DNA from: JANYJJ01 sp038241115
Lineage (GTDB): Bacteria > Pseudomonadota > Gammaproteobacteria > Burkholderiales > Burkholderiaceae_C
NCBI GenBank assembly: GCA_038241115.1
Contig: JBBRGA010000020.1
Span: 1 to 31,550 of the forward strand
DNA length: 31,550 nt
Reading direction: 5' to 3'
Shown here: piece after piece, positions 1 through 7,917 of the stretch
How positions within the stretch are numbered: position 1 is the stretch's first letter
Layout of the letters: every line of letters starts with the position of its first letter
Notes under the pieces: model-generated
Database searches by the model: none
What the model was told of the DNA's origin: nothing
Seen by the model: only the letters and a program-made list of their open reading frames with translations
Made by a program: the position numbers and the translations under genes

Positions 1-741
1 GGTGCGATGGTCGGGCTGACACTGGTCAACATGGGTGTTAACTATTGGCTGATGCTGCCTCTGGTTATCGTATTTGGACTGTTTCAGGGTGGCTTGGTTG
101 AACGCATTGGCGTGCGCCCCGCGATCAAGATCAAGTCTGAATTCGGTTGGATCATGTCCACCATTGCGCTGGGCATCATTTTCAAAAACGTGGCAGAAAA
201 CGTGTGGGGCCGCGACGACCTGAAGTTTCCTTCGCCGCTGCCTGAATCGCCGTTGAAGTTTTTGGGTGCCAATGTGTTGCCGATGGAAATTTTGGTGGTG
301 GTGGGCGCGATTTTGATGATGCTGGCGGTCGAGTTTTTCAACCGCAAAACCATTTACGGCAAGGCCGTGGTGGCCACGTTCAATGACCGCGACGCCGCCA
401 AATTGATGGGCATCAACACCGGGCTGGTTATTACGTTTTCGTACGCGCTTTCGTCCATGACCGCCGGCTTTGCTGGCGTGTTGATTGCCCCGCTGACGCT
501 TACCGGCGCCACCATGGGCGCGGTGCTGGGCTTGAAGGCTTTCGCGGTGGCCATCATCGGCGGCCTGACCAGTGGCTTGGGCATCGTGGTGGGCGGCATT
601 ATTTTGGGTGTGGCCGAAACCACCACCGGCTTCTACTTGAGCACTGGCTACAAAGACGTGCCGGGCTTGGTGCTGCTGCTGATTGTTTTGGCTGTGCGTC
701 CGCAAGGTTTGTTCGGCAAAAACGCGATCAAGAAAGTCTGA
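1..741 (+). CDS. livH: Branched-chain amino acid ABC transporter permease LivH (5' truncated by window edge)
   Basis: The reading frame is open to base 1, so the N-terminus lies outside the window; about 246 codons of a family of roughly 290-310 residues are present. It is one of the two inner-membrane permeases of the Liv/HAAT high-affinity uptake system for Leu, Ile, Val and related amino acids. The visible part is a series of hydrophobic segments (for example around LVIVFGLFQGG, EILVVVGAILMML and GVLIAPLTL). It also has the glycine-rich stretch GAVLGLKAFAVAIIGGL and the ending VRPQGLFG, both typical of LivH. An internal ATG at base 7 is only the first Met in the fragment, not the start. 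The stop lies two bases before the start of the livM-livG fusion, so the genes are translationally close and form one operon. The actual substrate cannot be told, because Liv-type systems also carry amides, urea and aromatic compounds. Confidence 0.93.
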   Translation, partial: GAMVGLTLVNMGVNYWLMLPLVIVFGLFQGGLVERIGVRPAIKIKSEFGWIMSTIALGIIFKNVAENVWGRDDLKFPSPLPESPLKFLGANVLPMEILVVVGAILMMLAVEFFNRKTIYGKAVVATFNDRDAAKLMGINTGLVITFSYALSSMTAGFAGVLIAPLTLTGATMGAVLGLKAFAVAIIGGLTSGLGIVVGGIILGVAETTTGFYLSTGYKDVPGLVLLLIVLAVRPQGLFGKNAIKKV

Positions 742-743
742 AC

Positions 744-2669
744 ATGAATCGCAAGACGCTTGTAGTTTCAATCTTTGGCATCGCGGCATTGCTTCTATTC
801 CCCGTCGGCATTCACAACCCGTACTACATCCACCTGCTCGAGACGATCATGATCTACGCGATCGTGCTGTTCGGCTTGGACATCGTCGTGGGTTACACCG
901 GTCAGGTGTCGCTGGGGCACTCGGGCTTGTTTGGAATCGGCGCTTACACGGCAGGTGTGCTGGTGTTCAAACTTGCCGCACCGCTGTGGATCACCATCCC
1001 CGCTGCAATTTTGTTCACCGCCGGTTTCGGCGCGCTGTTGGCCCTGCCCGCATTGCGTGTGTCAGGCCCGTATCTGGCGATGGTGACCTTGGCCTTCGGC
1101 ACCATCATTCAAATTTTGATCAACGAGATGAGCTTCCTCACCGAAGGCCCGCTCGGTATCAAGCTGGAAAAGCCCAGCATGTTCGGCCACAAACTGGACG
1201 AGCGTGAGTTTTACTGGTTGGTGGTGGTGATGACGGTGTTGTCATGCATCGTGGCGCACCGCATCCTTCGCTCCCACTTGGGGCGCGCATTTGAAGCCTT
1301 GCGTGGTAGCCCGGTGGCATCCGACTGCATGGGTGTGTCGGTGTACCGCTACAAGGTTTACGCCTTCGTCATCAGCGCCGGTTTTGCGGGTCTGGCAGGC
1401 AGCCTTTATGCCTATTCCGAGCAATACATTTCGCCCAACTCCTATAACTTTGAGTTGACCGTGTTGTTTTTGTTGGCAGTCATCATGGGCGGGCGCAAGA
1501 GCCGCATCGGCTCGATGGTGGGCGCGGCCATCATCGTGTTGTTGCCCAAGCTGCTCGACGACATCGAGATGTTCCGCTACGTGTCTGTGGCGCTTGCCGC
1601 GCTGGTGATCATGGTGGCGTTGCTGGGCGTTCAAAAAGGACGCACCACCTGGAAGCAAATGGCCATTCCTTTGGTCGGCAGCGTGGCCTTGGCCGTGCTG
1701 TCGTTCTGGTTGAAAACCATGACCGATTGGCGCCTTTCTATCTTTGGCGTGATCATGTTGTTTGTCGTCTACTACCTTCAAGACGGCATCGTGGGTTTTG
1801 TACGCAACGCGTTGAACTTGAAGCGTCCGCAGGCAGAAGGCGAAGTCGAGGGCAGCGGTTTCAAAGGCGCCGACGCCTTGTCCACCACGAGCGAAGGCGC
1901 GGGCGGCGAGATCCTGAAAGCCAGCGGCGTGTTGATGCAGTTTGGCGGCTTGAAGGCGCTCAACAATGTCGACCTCAGCATTCAGCGCGGCACCATTCAC
2001 GGCCTGATCGGACCCAACGGTTCAGGCAAGAGCACCATGATGAATGTGCTCACCGGCATCTATGTGCCAACCGCAGGCGACATCAGTTTTGCAGGCCGCT
2101 CGGTGGTGGGCCGCACATCCAGCGACATTGCGCTGTCGGGCATCGCACGCACCTTCCAAAACGTGCAACTGTTCGGTGAAATGACCGCGCTGCAAAACGT
2201 GCAGGTGGGCTTGCACCACACCTTTGCAAGCAACTTGCTGGACGTGTCACTCCATACACCTCGCTACTTGCGAGAAAGTACGGCGGCTACTCAGCGCGGC
2301 TTGGGGCTTTTAAAGTTTGTAGGCTTGGAAGACTTGGCCTTTGAAGAAGCGCGCAACCTGCCCTACGGCAAACAGCGCTTGCTGGAAATAGCTCGCGCTT
2401 TGGCGCTTGATCCGCAACTGCTTTTGTTGGACGAACCGGCCGCTGGTCTGACGGCACCCGACATCAAAGAGTTGATCACTTTCATCCGCAAGATCCGGGA
2501 ACACGGGGTCACTGTGATCTTGATCGAGCACCACATGGACGTCGTGATGAGCATGTGCGACACCGTCTCGGTGCTCGACTTCGGGCAGAAGATTGCCGAG
2601 GGCGCGCCCGCTCAAGTTCAAGCGGATGAGAAGGTCATTGAAGCCTATCTAGGCGGCAGCGTCACCTGA
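744..2669 (+). CDS. livM-livG: Fused LivM permease / LivG ATP-binding protein of branched-chain amino acid ABC transporter
   Basis: A single 641-residue protein joins the second permease and one of the two ATPases of the Liv transporter. Residues 1 to about 300 are LivM: many membrane segments and the family motif DIVVGYTGQVSLGHSGLFGI near residue 50. Residues about 300-355 add two further hydrophobic stretches, followed by a polar Gly/Ser/Glu-rich linker to about residue 388. The rest is LivG: Walker A GPNGSGKST at residues 423-431, an ABC signature in the form LPYGKQR, Walker B LLLLDEPAAGL and the switch-His region LIEHHMD. No stop or frameshift separates the halves, and the linker looks designed, so it is a real fusion; such fusions are known in Burkholderiales. 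The start is two bases after livH, and livF follows 96 bases downstream. Together they encode the membrane and ATPase core; the periplasmic binding protein is not in the window. Confidence 0.93.
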   Translation: MNRKTLVVSIFGIAALLLFPVGIHNPYYIHLLETIMIYAIVLFGLDIVVGYTGQVSLGHSGLFGIGAYTAGVLVFKLAAPLWITIPAAILFTAGFGALLALPALRVSGPYLAMVTLAFGTIIQILINEMSFLTEGPLGIKLEKPSMFGHKLDEREFYWLVVVMTVLSCIVAHRILRSHLGRAFEALRGSPVASDCMGVSVYRYKVYAFVISAGFAGLAGSLYAYSEQYISPNSYNFELTVLFLLAVIMGGRKSRIGSMVGAAIIVLLPKLLDDIEMFRYVSVALAALVIMVALLGVQKGRTTWKQMAIPLVGSVALAVLSFWLKTMTDWRLSIFGVIMLFVVYYLQDGIVGFVRNALNLKRPQAEGEVEGSGFKGADALSTTSEGAGGEILKASGVLMQFGGLKALNNVDLSIQRGTIHGLIGPNGSGKSTMMNVLTGIYVPTAGDISFAGRSVVGRTSSDIALSGIARTFQNVQLFGEMTALQNVQVGLHHTFASNLLDVSLHTPRYLRESTAATQRGLGLLKFVGLEDLAFEEARNLPYGKQRLLEIARALALDPQLLLLDEPAAGLTAPDIKELITFIRKIREHGVTVILIEHHMDVVMSMCDTVSVLDFGQKIAEGAPAQVQADEKVIEAYLGGSVT

Positions 2670-2765
2670 CGACGCAGTGCAGCTTCGCAAATTGACCGCG
2701 CGATTTATCACTCATGCGACCACCCAATTGACTCCGCAACCTCGGCACCATCAAAGCGCACTCAT

Positions 2766-3494
2766 ATGTTGCAAATCAAAGATCTAGTTGCCGGTTACGG
2801 CAAAGTGCAAGTGCTGCACGGCATTTCCATCCACGTGCCCAAGGGCAAGGTGGTCACGCTGATTGGCTCCAACGGCGCGGGCAAGACCACGACCATGCGC
2901 GCCATCTCGGGAATGATTGCGCCCACTGGCGGTGAAATTTCGCTGAACGGCACGCGCGTCGAGGGCAAAGAGTCTTACGACATCGCCAAGTTAGGCTTGG
3001 CCCACTCGCCCGAAGGCCGGCGTGTTTTTGCCACCATGACGGTCAACGACAACCTGATTCTGGGAGCCTTCCCGCGCCTAACCGGCAGCCGCCCCAAGGG
3101 CGACGTGGCAGCCGATTTGGAGCGTGCGCTGGAGCTGTTTCCGCGACTGAAGGAGCGTCGTTTGCAACTGGCCGGCACGCTGTCTGGCGGCGAGCAGCAA
3201 ATGCTCGCGATGGCGCGAGCCGTGATGCTCAACCCCGATGTGGTCTTGCTGGACGAGCCCTCGATGGGTCTGGCGCCCATCTTGGTGGCCGAGGTGTTTC
3301 GGATCATCGAACGTCTGAAAAGCGAAGGCGTCACCATGCTGCTGGTCGAGCAATTTGCGGCGGCTGCCTTGGCCGTTGCCGATTACGGATACGTGCTGGA
3401 AAACGGCCGCATCTCGGTGCACGGCCCTGCCACGCAGCTGCGCGATGACCCCGCAGTGAAGGCGGCTTACCTCGGCGGCGGCGGATCACATTGA
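2766..3494 (+). CDS. livF: Branched-chain amino acid ABC transporter ATP-binding protein LivF
   Basis: This 242-residue protein is a full-length LivF-type ATPase that pairs with the LivG domain to power import at the inner membrane. It has Walker A GSNGAGKTT at residues 34-42, the signature LSGGEQQ near residue 140, Walker B VVLLDEPSMGLAP and the LLVEQ switch region. The LSGGEQQMLAMARA plus DEPSMGLAP combination is characteristic of LivF rather than LivG. It is the last gene of the liv cluster. The 96-base gap from the livM-livG fusion has no clear terminator, so it is probably co-transcribed. The ATG at 2766 matches the family N-terminus (MLQIKDLVAGYG). Confidence 0.94.
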   Translation: MLQIKDLVAGYGKVQVLHGISIHVPKGKVVTLIGSNGAGKTTTMRAISGMIAPTGGEISLNGTRVEGKESYDIAKLGLAHSPEGRRVFATMTVNDNLILGAFPRLTGSRPKGDVAADLERALELFPRLKERRLQLAGTLSGGEQQMLAMARAVMLNPDVVLLDEPSMGLAPILVAEVFRIIERLKSEGVTMLLVEQFAAAALAVADYGYVLENGRISVHGPATQLRDDPAVKAAYLGGGGSH

Positions 3495-3595
3495 CGTGGA
3501 CGCCTTGAGGGGCGTGGTCGACTGAAGCCACCGCAGGAGTGCATGCGAAAATCTGGGCCGTTGTTCTTACCGCCTCCACCTGAGCACTGCCTGCC

Positions 3596-4936
3596 GTGAG
3601 CCTTGTTTTTCCACACACCTTTGTGCCTTGGTTTCGCGCGGTGGCTCCGCACATCCACGCTTATCACGGCAAAACGTTTGTGGTGGCGATCACCGGCGAA
3701 TTGATTGCCGCAGGAAAGCTGAATTCGTTCGCGCAAGATTTGGCGATTTTTCACGCCATGGGCATCAAGCTGGTGCTGGTCCATGGTTTTCGCCCGCAAG
3801 TAAATGAGCAGTTGCGAACCAAAGGGCACGCGGCGAAATATCACGAGGGCCTGCGCATCACCGACGCCGTGGCGCTTGACTGCGCGCAGGAGGCCGCCGG
3901 TCAATTGCGCTTTGAAATTGAAGCCGCGTTCTCTCAGGGCTTGCCCAACACGCCCATGGCCAATGCCATCGTGCGCGTGGTCTCGGGCAACTTCTTAACC
4001 GCGCGACCCGTGGGTATTGTTGACGGCGTGGACTTCATCCACAGCGGTGTGGTGCGCAAGGTAGACAGCGCCGCCATCCGCAGTGCCATCGACAGTGGTG
4101 CCATGGTGTTGTTGTCGCCGTTTGGTTTTTCGCCCACCGGTGAAGCCTTCAACCTCAGCATGGAAGATGTGGCGACCAGCACGGCGATTGCCATGCAGGC
4201 CGACAAACTGCTGTTTCTCGCCGAGGTGGCGGGCATCCACGAAGACTTGAACGACGCCGAAAGCGCCATTGACACCGAACTGGCTTTGGCCGAAGCGGAG
4301 CGCTTGCTGGCGCAATTGCCGCGGCCCACGGTGCCCAGCGATCCAGCGTTTTATTTGCAGCACTGTGTGCGTGCGTGCCGCGGCGGCGTCGAACGTTCGC
4401 ACATCTTGCCGTTTGCAACCGACGGCGCGCTGCTGATGGAGGTATTCACCCACGACGGTATTGGCACGATGGTGGTTGATGAGAAATTGGAAAGCTTGCG
4501 CGAAGCCACGGCCGACGACATCGGCGGTGTGCTGCAACTCATAGAACCATTTGAGCAAGACGGTACGCTCGTGAAGCGCAGCCGAACCGAAATTGAACGT
4601 GACATTGGGCACTACACCGTCATCGAACACGACGGCGTGATATTCGGTTGCGCCGCTTTGTACCCTTATCCCGAAGCGCGCACGGCAGAGATGGCGGCGC
4701 TCACTATTTCCCCCGATGTTCAAGGCCAAGGCGACGGCGAACGCATACTCAAACGCATAGAGCAACGCGCCAAGGCGCAAGGTTTGGACAGCATTTTCGT
4801 GTTGACCACGCGCACCATGCACTGGTTCATCAAACGCGGCTTTGCACCAACGGAACCAGATTGGTTGCCCGAGGCGCGCAAACGCAAATACAACTGGGAT
4901 CGGCGCTCGCAGGTGTTGGTCAAAAAACTCGGCTGA
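3596..4936 (+). CDS. argA: Amino-acid N-acetyltransferase (N-acetylglutamate synthase)
   Basis: This 446-residue cytosolic enzyme transfers acetyl from acetyl-CoA to glutamate, the first step of arginine biosynthesis. The architecture is the classical ArgA one. An N-terminal amino-acid-kinase-like domain (residues about 20-290, with GKTFVVAITGELI, LVLVHGFRPQVNEQL and the feature DGVDFIHSGVVRKVD) is the usual site of arginine feedback inhibition. A C-terminal GNAT acetyltransferase domain follows (about 300-446, with DIGGVLQLIEPFEQDG, ALYPYPEARTAEMAAL and LTTRTMHWFIKRGF). Length and domain order match the E. coli enzyme along the whole protein. The start is GTG at 3596; the next residues align with the family N-terminus, and no ATG lies nearby in frame. 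The gene stands alone between livF (101 bases upstream) and yggX. Confidence 0.96.
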   Translation: MSLVFPHTFVPWFRAVAPHIHAYHGKTFVVAITGELIAAGKLNSFAQDLAIFHAMGIKLVLVHGFRPQVNEQLRTKGHAAKYHEGLRITDAVALDCAQEAAGQLRFEIEAAFSQGLPNTPMANAIVRVVSGNFLTARPVGIVDGVDFIHSGVVRKVDSAAIRSAIDSGAMVLLSPFGFSPTGEAFNLSMEDVATSTAIAMQADKLLFLAEVAGIHEDLNDAESAIDTELALAEAERLLAQLPRPTVPSDPAFYLQHCVRACRGGVERSHILPFATDGALLMEVFTHDGIGTMVVDEKLESLREATADDIGGVLQLIEPFEQDGTLVKRSRTEIERDIGHYTVIEHDGVIFGCAALYPYPEARTAEMAALTISPDVQGQGDGERILKRIEQRAKAQGLDSIFVLTTRTMHWFIKRGFAPTEPDWLPEARKRKYNWDRRSQVLVKKLG

Positions 4937-5026
4937 CCGCAACTGCGGAGTGCTAAAAGCATCGACTGGTTGAATGGCCTTTGTGTTGGCCGCAGATATC
5001 AAAATTTATTTTTTCAGGAGTTAAAG

Positions 5027-5299
5027 ATGGCACGAACAGTTCACTGCATTCACCTTAAAAAAGACGGCGACGGAATGGATTTCGCCCCATACCCTGGCGA
5101 GTTGGGCAAACGCATTTACAACGAGGTGAGTAAAGAAGCTTGGCAGCTGTGGATGAAACACCAAACCATGTTGGTCAACGAGAACCGTTTGAATCTGGCG
5201 GATCAACGTTCTCGTCAATATCTGGCTCGCCAGATGGAGAAGTTTTTCTTCGGCGAAGGTGTCGAGCAACCTGCGGGGTATGTGCCGCCGACCGCTTAA
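5027..5299 (+). CDS. yggX: Probable Fe(II)-trafficking / oxidative damage protection protein (YggX family)
   Basis: A 90-residue cytosolic protein beginning MARTVHCIHLKKDGDGMDF. The YggX family contains a single conserved Cys near residue 7 and the core PYPGELGKRIYNEVSKEAW, both seen here. Homologues protect iron-sulfur enzymes from superoxide and have been proposed to handle Fe(II); the exact mechanism is not settled. The frame is open to 4970, but the start at 5027 is chosen because a good Shine-Dalgarno AGGAG lies at 5016-5020, six bases before it, and because the family begins here. The upstream 90 bases after argA are AT-rich near 5000-5014 and probably carry the promoter, though I could not place one firmly. 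Confidence 0.93.
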   Translation: MARTVHCIHLKKDGDGMDFAPYPGELGKRIYNEVSKEAWQLWMKHQTMLVNENRLNLADQRSRQYLARQMEKFFFGEGVEQPAGYVPPTA

Positions 5300-5341
5300 A
5301 TATTCGCGAGTTAATCCAAGGGTTCAGGATTGCGCTTCAAG

Positions 5342-5350
5342 TGATATACC
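5342..5350 (+). promoter_or_regulatory. Possible extended -10 promoter for the H-NS-family gene
   Basis: The string TGATATACC at 5342-5350 fits an extended -10 element (TG, one base, then TATACC, four of six bases matching TATAAT). It lies 45 bases before the ATG of the H-NS-like gene. No good -35 box is present at 16-18 bases upstream, which is tolerable for extended -10 promoters. This is inference from sequence only. Confidence 0.35.
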
Positions 5351-5395
5351 ATTCACCGGCGCTGCCGATACCACAACCTGCCTTGGAGATTCTTT

Positions 5396-5698
5396 ATGAA
5401 TAAATTACAGCAACTGCTAGAACAGCAAGCCGCTTTGGCAAAGGAAATTGACGTCACGCGTCGCGAGGCCAAGCTCGAAGCCGTTGGAAAAGTACGCGCC
5501 ATGATGGATGAGTATGGTTTGACAGCGTCTGATCTGGTTGTTCGCACAGGGCCGAAAGTGGGTGCAGTCAAAGGGGCCAAAGTGGCTGCCAAATACAAAG
5601 ATGACTCGGGCAACGCGTGGAGTGGACGCGGTTTGCAACCGAGGTGGTTAAAGGCGGCGCTGGAGAACGGCCGCACGCTGCAAGACTTTGCCGTCTGA
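5396..5698 (+). CDS. H-NS family nucleoid-associated DNA-binding protein
   Basis: A 100-residue protein with the two-part H-NS layout. Residues 1-40 are rich in Leu, Glu, Gln and Lys and should form the oligomerising coiled coil. A linker rich in Gly, Ala and Lys covers about 51-66. The C-terminal DNA-binding domain (67-100) carries the diagnostic YKDDSGNAWSGRG...PRWL motif, with AWSGRG at residues 74-79. These small H-NS relatives bind the minor groove of AT-rich DNA and silence foreign genes; Burkholderiales genomes usually have several copies. The Shine-Dalgarno GGAG at 5385-5388 supports the ATG at 5396. Which paralogue this is cannot be told. A housekeeping copy is likely because the neighbours are conserved core genes. 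Confidence 0.93.
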   Translation: MNKLQQLLEQQAALAKEIDVTRREAKLEAVGKVRAMMDEYGLTASDLVVRTGPKVGAVKGAKVAAKYKDDSGNAWSGRGLQPRWLKAALENGRTLQDFAV

Positions 5699-5924
5699 CC
5701 CCGAAATCAACCACTGAGCAGCCCAAGCTAGGCCCTGCGCAACTGTCCGCGCGGTTCACGGAATAGGCATTTGACAAAACAGTGCGATGCGCGGCTCAGG
5801 TCGTGGCGCCGCGTGAATTGGCGGGCTGGACGCCCGCTTGCCGCAACACCGGCACGCGAACTGGTGTGGGTACGACCTGGCATGGTTGGCGAATTGCCTC
5901 AAACGCGAGTCCCAAACCCGCCGC

Positions 5925-5930
5925 TAGACT
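5925..5930 (+). promoter_or_regulatory. Possible -10 box directly ahead of dnaG
   Basis: TAGACT lies six bases before the dnaG ATG and matches four of six bases of the -10 consensus. No ribosome binding site and no good -35 box are visible. If real, the transcript would start on or next to the ATG. The canonical TTGACA at 5771-5776 is too far upstream to pair with it. Weak evidence. Confidence 0.25.
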
Positions 5931-5936
5931 CATTCC

Positions 5937-7859
5937 ATGATCCCCGCCAGCTTCGTCCAGGACCTGCTCACCCGAGTTGACATCGTTGACATCGTGGGTC
6001 GGCACGTCGACTTGAAAAAAGCCGGCGTCAACCACAAAGGCTTGTGTCCTTTTCACGGCGAGAAGTCACCCAGCTTCATCGTCAGCGCCACCCGCCAGAC
6101 CTACCACTGTTTTGGCTGTGGCGTGCACGGCAACGCAGTAGGCTTCTTGATGGAGCATCTGGGTGTGGGCTTCCCTGACGCCGTGCGTGATTTGGCGCAG
6201 CAGGCCGGCATGACGGTGCCCGAGGACGACAGTTCGCCTGAAGAACGGGCGTTGGCGGCAACTAAAAAGGCCCGGCAAGCGACCCTGAGCGAAACCCTGT
6301 CCAAGGCCAACGACCACTATCGCAAGCAACTCAAAATCACGCCGCGCGCCATTGACTATTTGAAAGCGCGCGGTTTGAGCGGTGAAATCGCGGCGACCTT
6401 TGGCATGGGCTACGCACCCGACGGCTGGCGCGCCCTGGCCAGCGCGTTTCCTCAATACGACGATCCCTTGCTCCAAGAATCGGGCTTGGTGATATCGCCC
6501 GACGACGACGGCGTGAGCGAAGCCGAGCGCAAACGATACGACCGCTTTCGCGACCGCATCATGTTCCCCATACGCTCGGTGCAGGGCGAAGTCATTGGCT
6601 TTGGCGGGCGCGTGCTCGACAAGGGCGAACCGAAATACTTGAATTCACCCGAAACACCGGTTTTCAGCAAAGGCAAAGAGCTGTACGGCCTGTTCGAAGC
6701 GCGCCAAGGTTTGCGTCAAAAAGGTTATGCCTTGGTGGTGGAGGGCTACATGGACGTGGTGGCGCTGGCCCAGCTTGGCTTTCCCAATGCAGTGGCCACG
6801 CTGGGCACGGCTTGCGGCGCCGAACACGTGCAAAAACTTTTTCGCTTCACCGAATCAATCGTCTTCAGCTTTGACGGAGACGCGGCTGGGCGCCGCGCCG
6901 CGGGCCGCGCACTCGAAGCGTCGCTGCCGTTCGCGACCGACCTGCGCACCATTCGCTTTTTGTTTCTGCCCTCCGAGCACGATCCGGACTCTTATGTGCG
7001 GCAACTCGGATCTGCGGCCTTTGACCGCTTGGTCGAGCAAGCAGTGCCACTGTCGCGTCAACTGATTGAAGCCGCCGGTGAAGGCTGTGACCTCGGTGCC
7101 GCGGAAGGCAGAGCGCGGCTTTTGGCCAACGCCAAACCCTTGTGGCAAGCCTTGCCCGACGGCGCGCTGAAGCGGCAGTTGCTCGGCGAGTTGGCCAAGC
7201 TCGCCGGGCTGGAAATCAGCGACGTCAACGAGCTTTGGAAAGTGTTGGCCTCTCGAGGTGCGTCAGCCCTTGGCAGGAGCGCCGGCGTCAGAACCAGCAA
7301 GGAAACGACATTCAGGCCGCCGTGGAAGTCAGGCCAGGACGCAGCCAAATCGATGCGCGCCAAAACCCTTCGCAAAGCGCCCAACAGCCCCGCCGATCAA
7401 GCAATGCGCATGCTCATGCTGCACAGCGCATGGTGGGATCAATTGAACACCGCCGACCACGAACTGCTGCACGCCTTGCCCGGCCCCTTGGGAGAACTCT
7501 GCGCCTGGTTGGAGCGCCAACTCGCCGAGCATGGCCCAACGCCTTGGGCTGCTCTGGCCGAAGGTTTGGTCGGGCATCCGCTGCACGAAGTCCTGCAAGC
7601 ATTGGTGCCCGACATTTCATTGCCCGATGAAATGGGTCTGGCCGACCTGCAACGCGTTCTGAATCAGTTGTGGATTGCGCAACTCAGTTCTGAAAGCAGC
7701 CGTTTGATTGAGCAAGCCCAAGCCGACCCCAGCGCACTGAAGCAGTGGCGCGTGGTGGATCAGGACTTGAAGCGCCGCAAGACTTTGCTGAGTGCTGTGT
7801 CGGGTGATTTGGCGATATCTCAACCGACCGATGCGGCCACAAGCAGACACGACGCCTGA
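5937..7859 (+). CDS. dnaG: DNA primase DnaG
   Basis: A 640-residue replication primase that makes RNA primers at the fork in partnership with DnaB helicase. The N-terminal zinc-binding domain has Cys37, His40, Cys58 and Cys61 (CPFH...CFGC). The RNA polymerase core (about 110-430) includes the TOPRIM motifs: Glu269 in EGYMDV and the metal-binding Asp313/Asp315 in FDGDAAGRRA. The C-terminal part (about 480-620) is Leu-rich and helical, as expected for the DnaB-interacting domain. A basic Arg/Lys/Ser-rich linker spans about 440-475. The ATG at 5937 aligns with the family start (MIPASFVQDLL). In most proteobacteria dnaG sits between rpsU (or a gatB/yqeY relative) and rpoD. Here an H-NS gene is upstream and a peptidase gene downstream. 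Confidence 0.97.
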   Translation: MIPASFVQDLLTRVDIVDIVGRHVDLKKAGVNHKGLCPFHGEKSPSFIVSATRQTYHCFGCGVHGNAVGFLMEHLGVGFPDAVRDLAQQAGMTVPEDDSSPEERALAATKKARQATLSETLSKANDHYRKQLKITPRAIDYLKARGLSGEIAATFGMGYAPDGWRALASAFPQYDDPLLQESGLVISPDDDGVSEAERKRYDRFRDRIMFPIRSVQGEVIGFGGRVLDKGEPKYLNSPETPVFSKGKELYGLFEARQGLRQKGYALVVEGYMDVVALAQLGFPNAVATLGTACGAEHVQKLFRFTESIVFSFDGDAAGRRAAGRALEASLPFATDLRTIRFLFLPSEHDPDSYVRQLGSAAFDRLVEQAVPLSRQLIEAAGEGCDLGAAEGRARLLANAKPLWQALPDGALKRQLLGELAKLAGLEISDVNELWKVLASRGASALGRSAGVRTSKETTFRPPWKSGQDAAKSMRAKTLRKAPNSPADQAMRMLMLHSAWWDQLNTADHELLHALPGPLGELCAWLERQLAEHGPTPWAALAEGLVGHPLHEVLQALVPDISLPDEMGLADLQRVLNQLWIAQLSSESSRLIEQAQADPSALKQWRVVDQDLKRRKTLLSAVSGDLAISQPTDAATSRHDA

Positions 7860-7881
7860 GCGAAGGCTGGAGCGCCCCAGC

Positions 7882-7910
7882 TTGACCATGCCGGCACCGT
7901 CCCCTATCCT
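7882..7910 (+). promoter_or_regulatory. Sigma-70-like promoter for the NlpC/P60 gene (predicted leaderless start)
   Basis: TTGACC at 7882-7887 (five of six bases of the -35 consensus) is followed, after exactly 17 bases, by TATCCT at 7905-7910. The ATG at 7918 begins seven bases after the -10 box, where transcription would start. The promoter straddles the sequence just past the dnaG stop (7857-7859). No ribosome binding site precedes the ATG, consistent with leaderless translation. Confidence 0.5.
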
Positions 7911-7917
7911 GCCCGCC

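Noticed and set aside
5771..5776. Perfect TTGACA as -35 box for dnaG
   Set aside because: No -10-like sequence 16-18 bases downstream; 160 bases before the gene.
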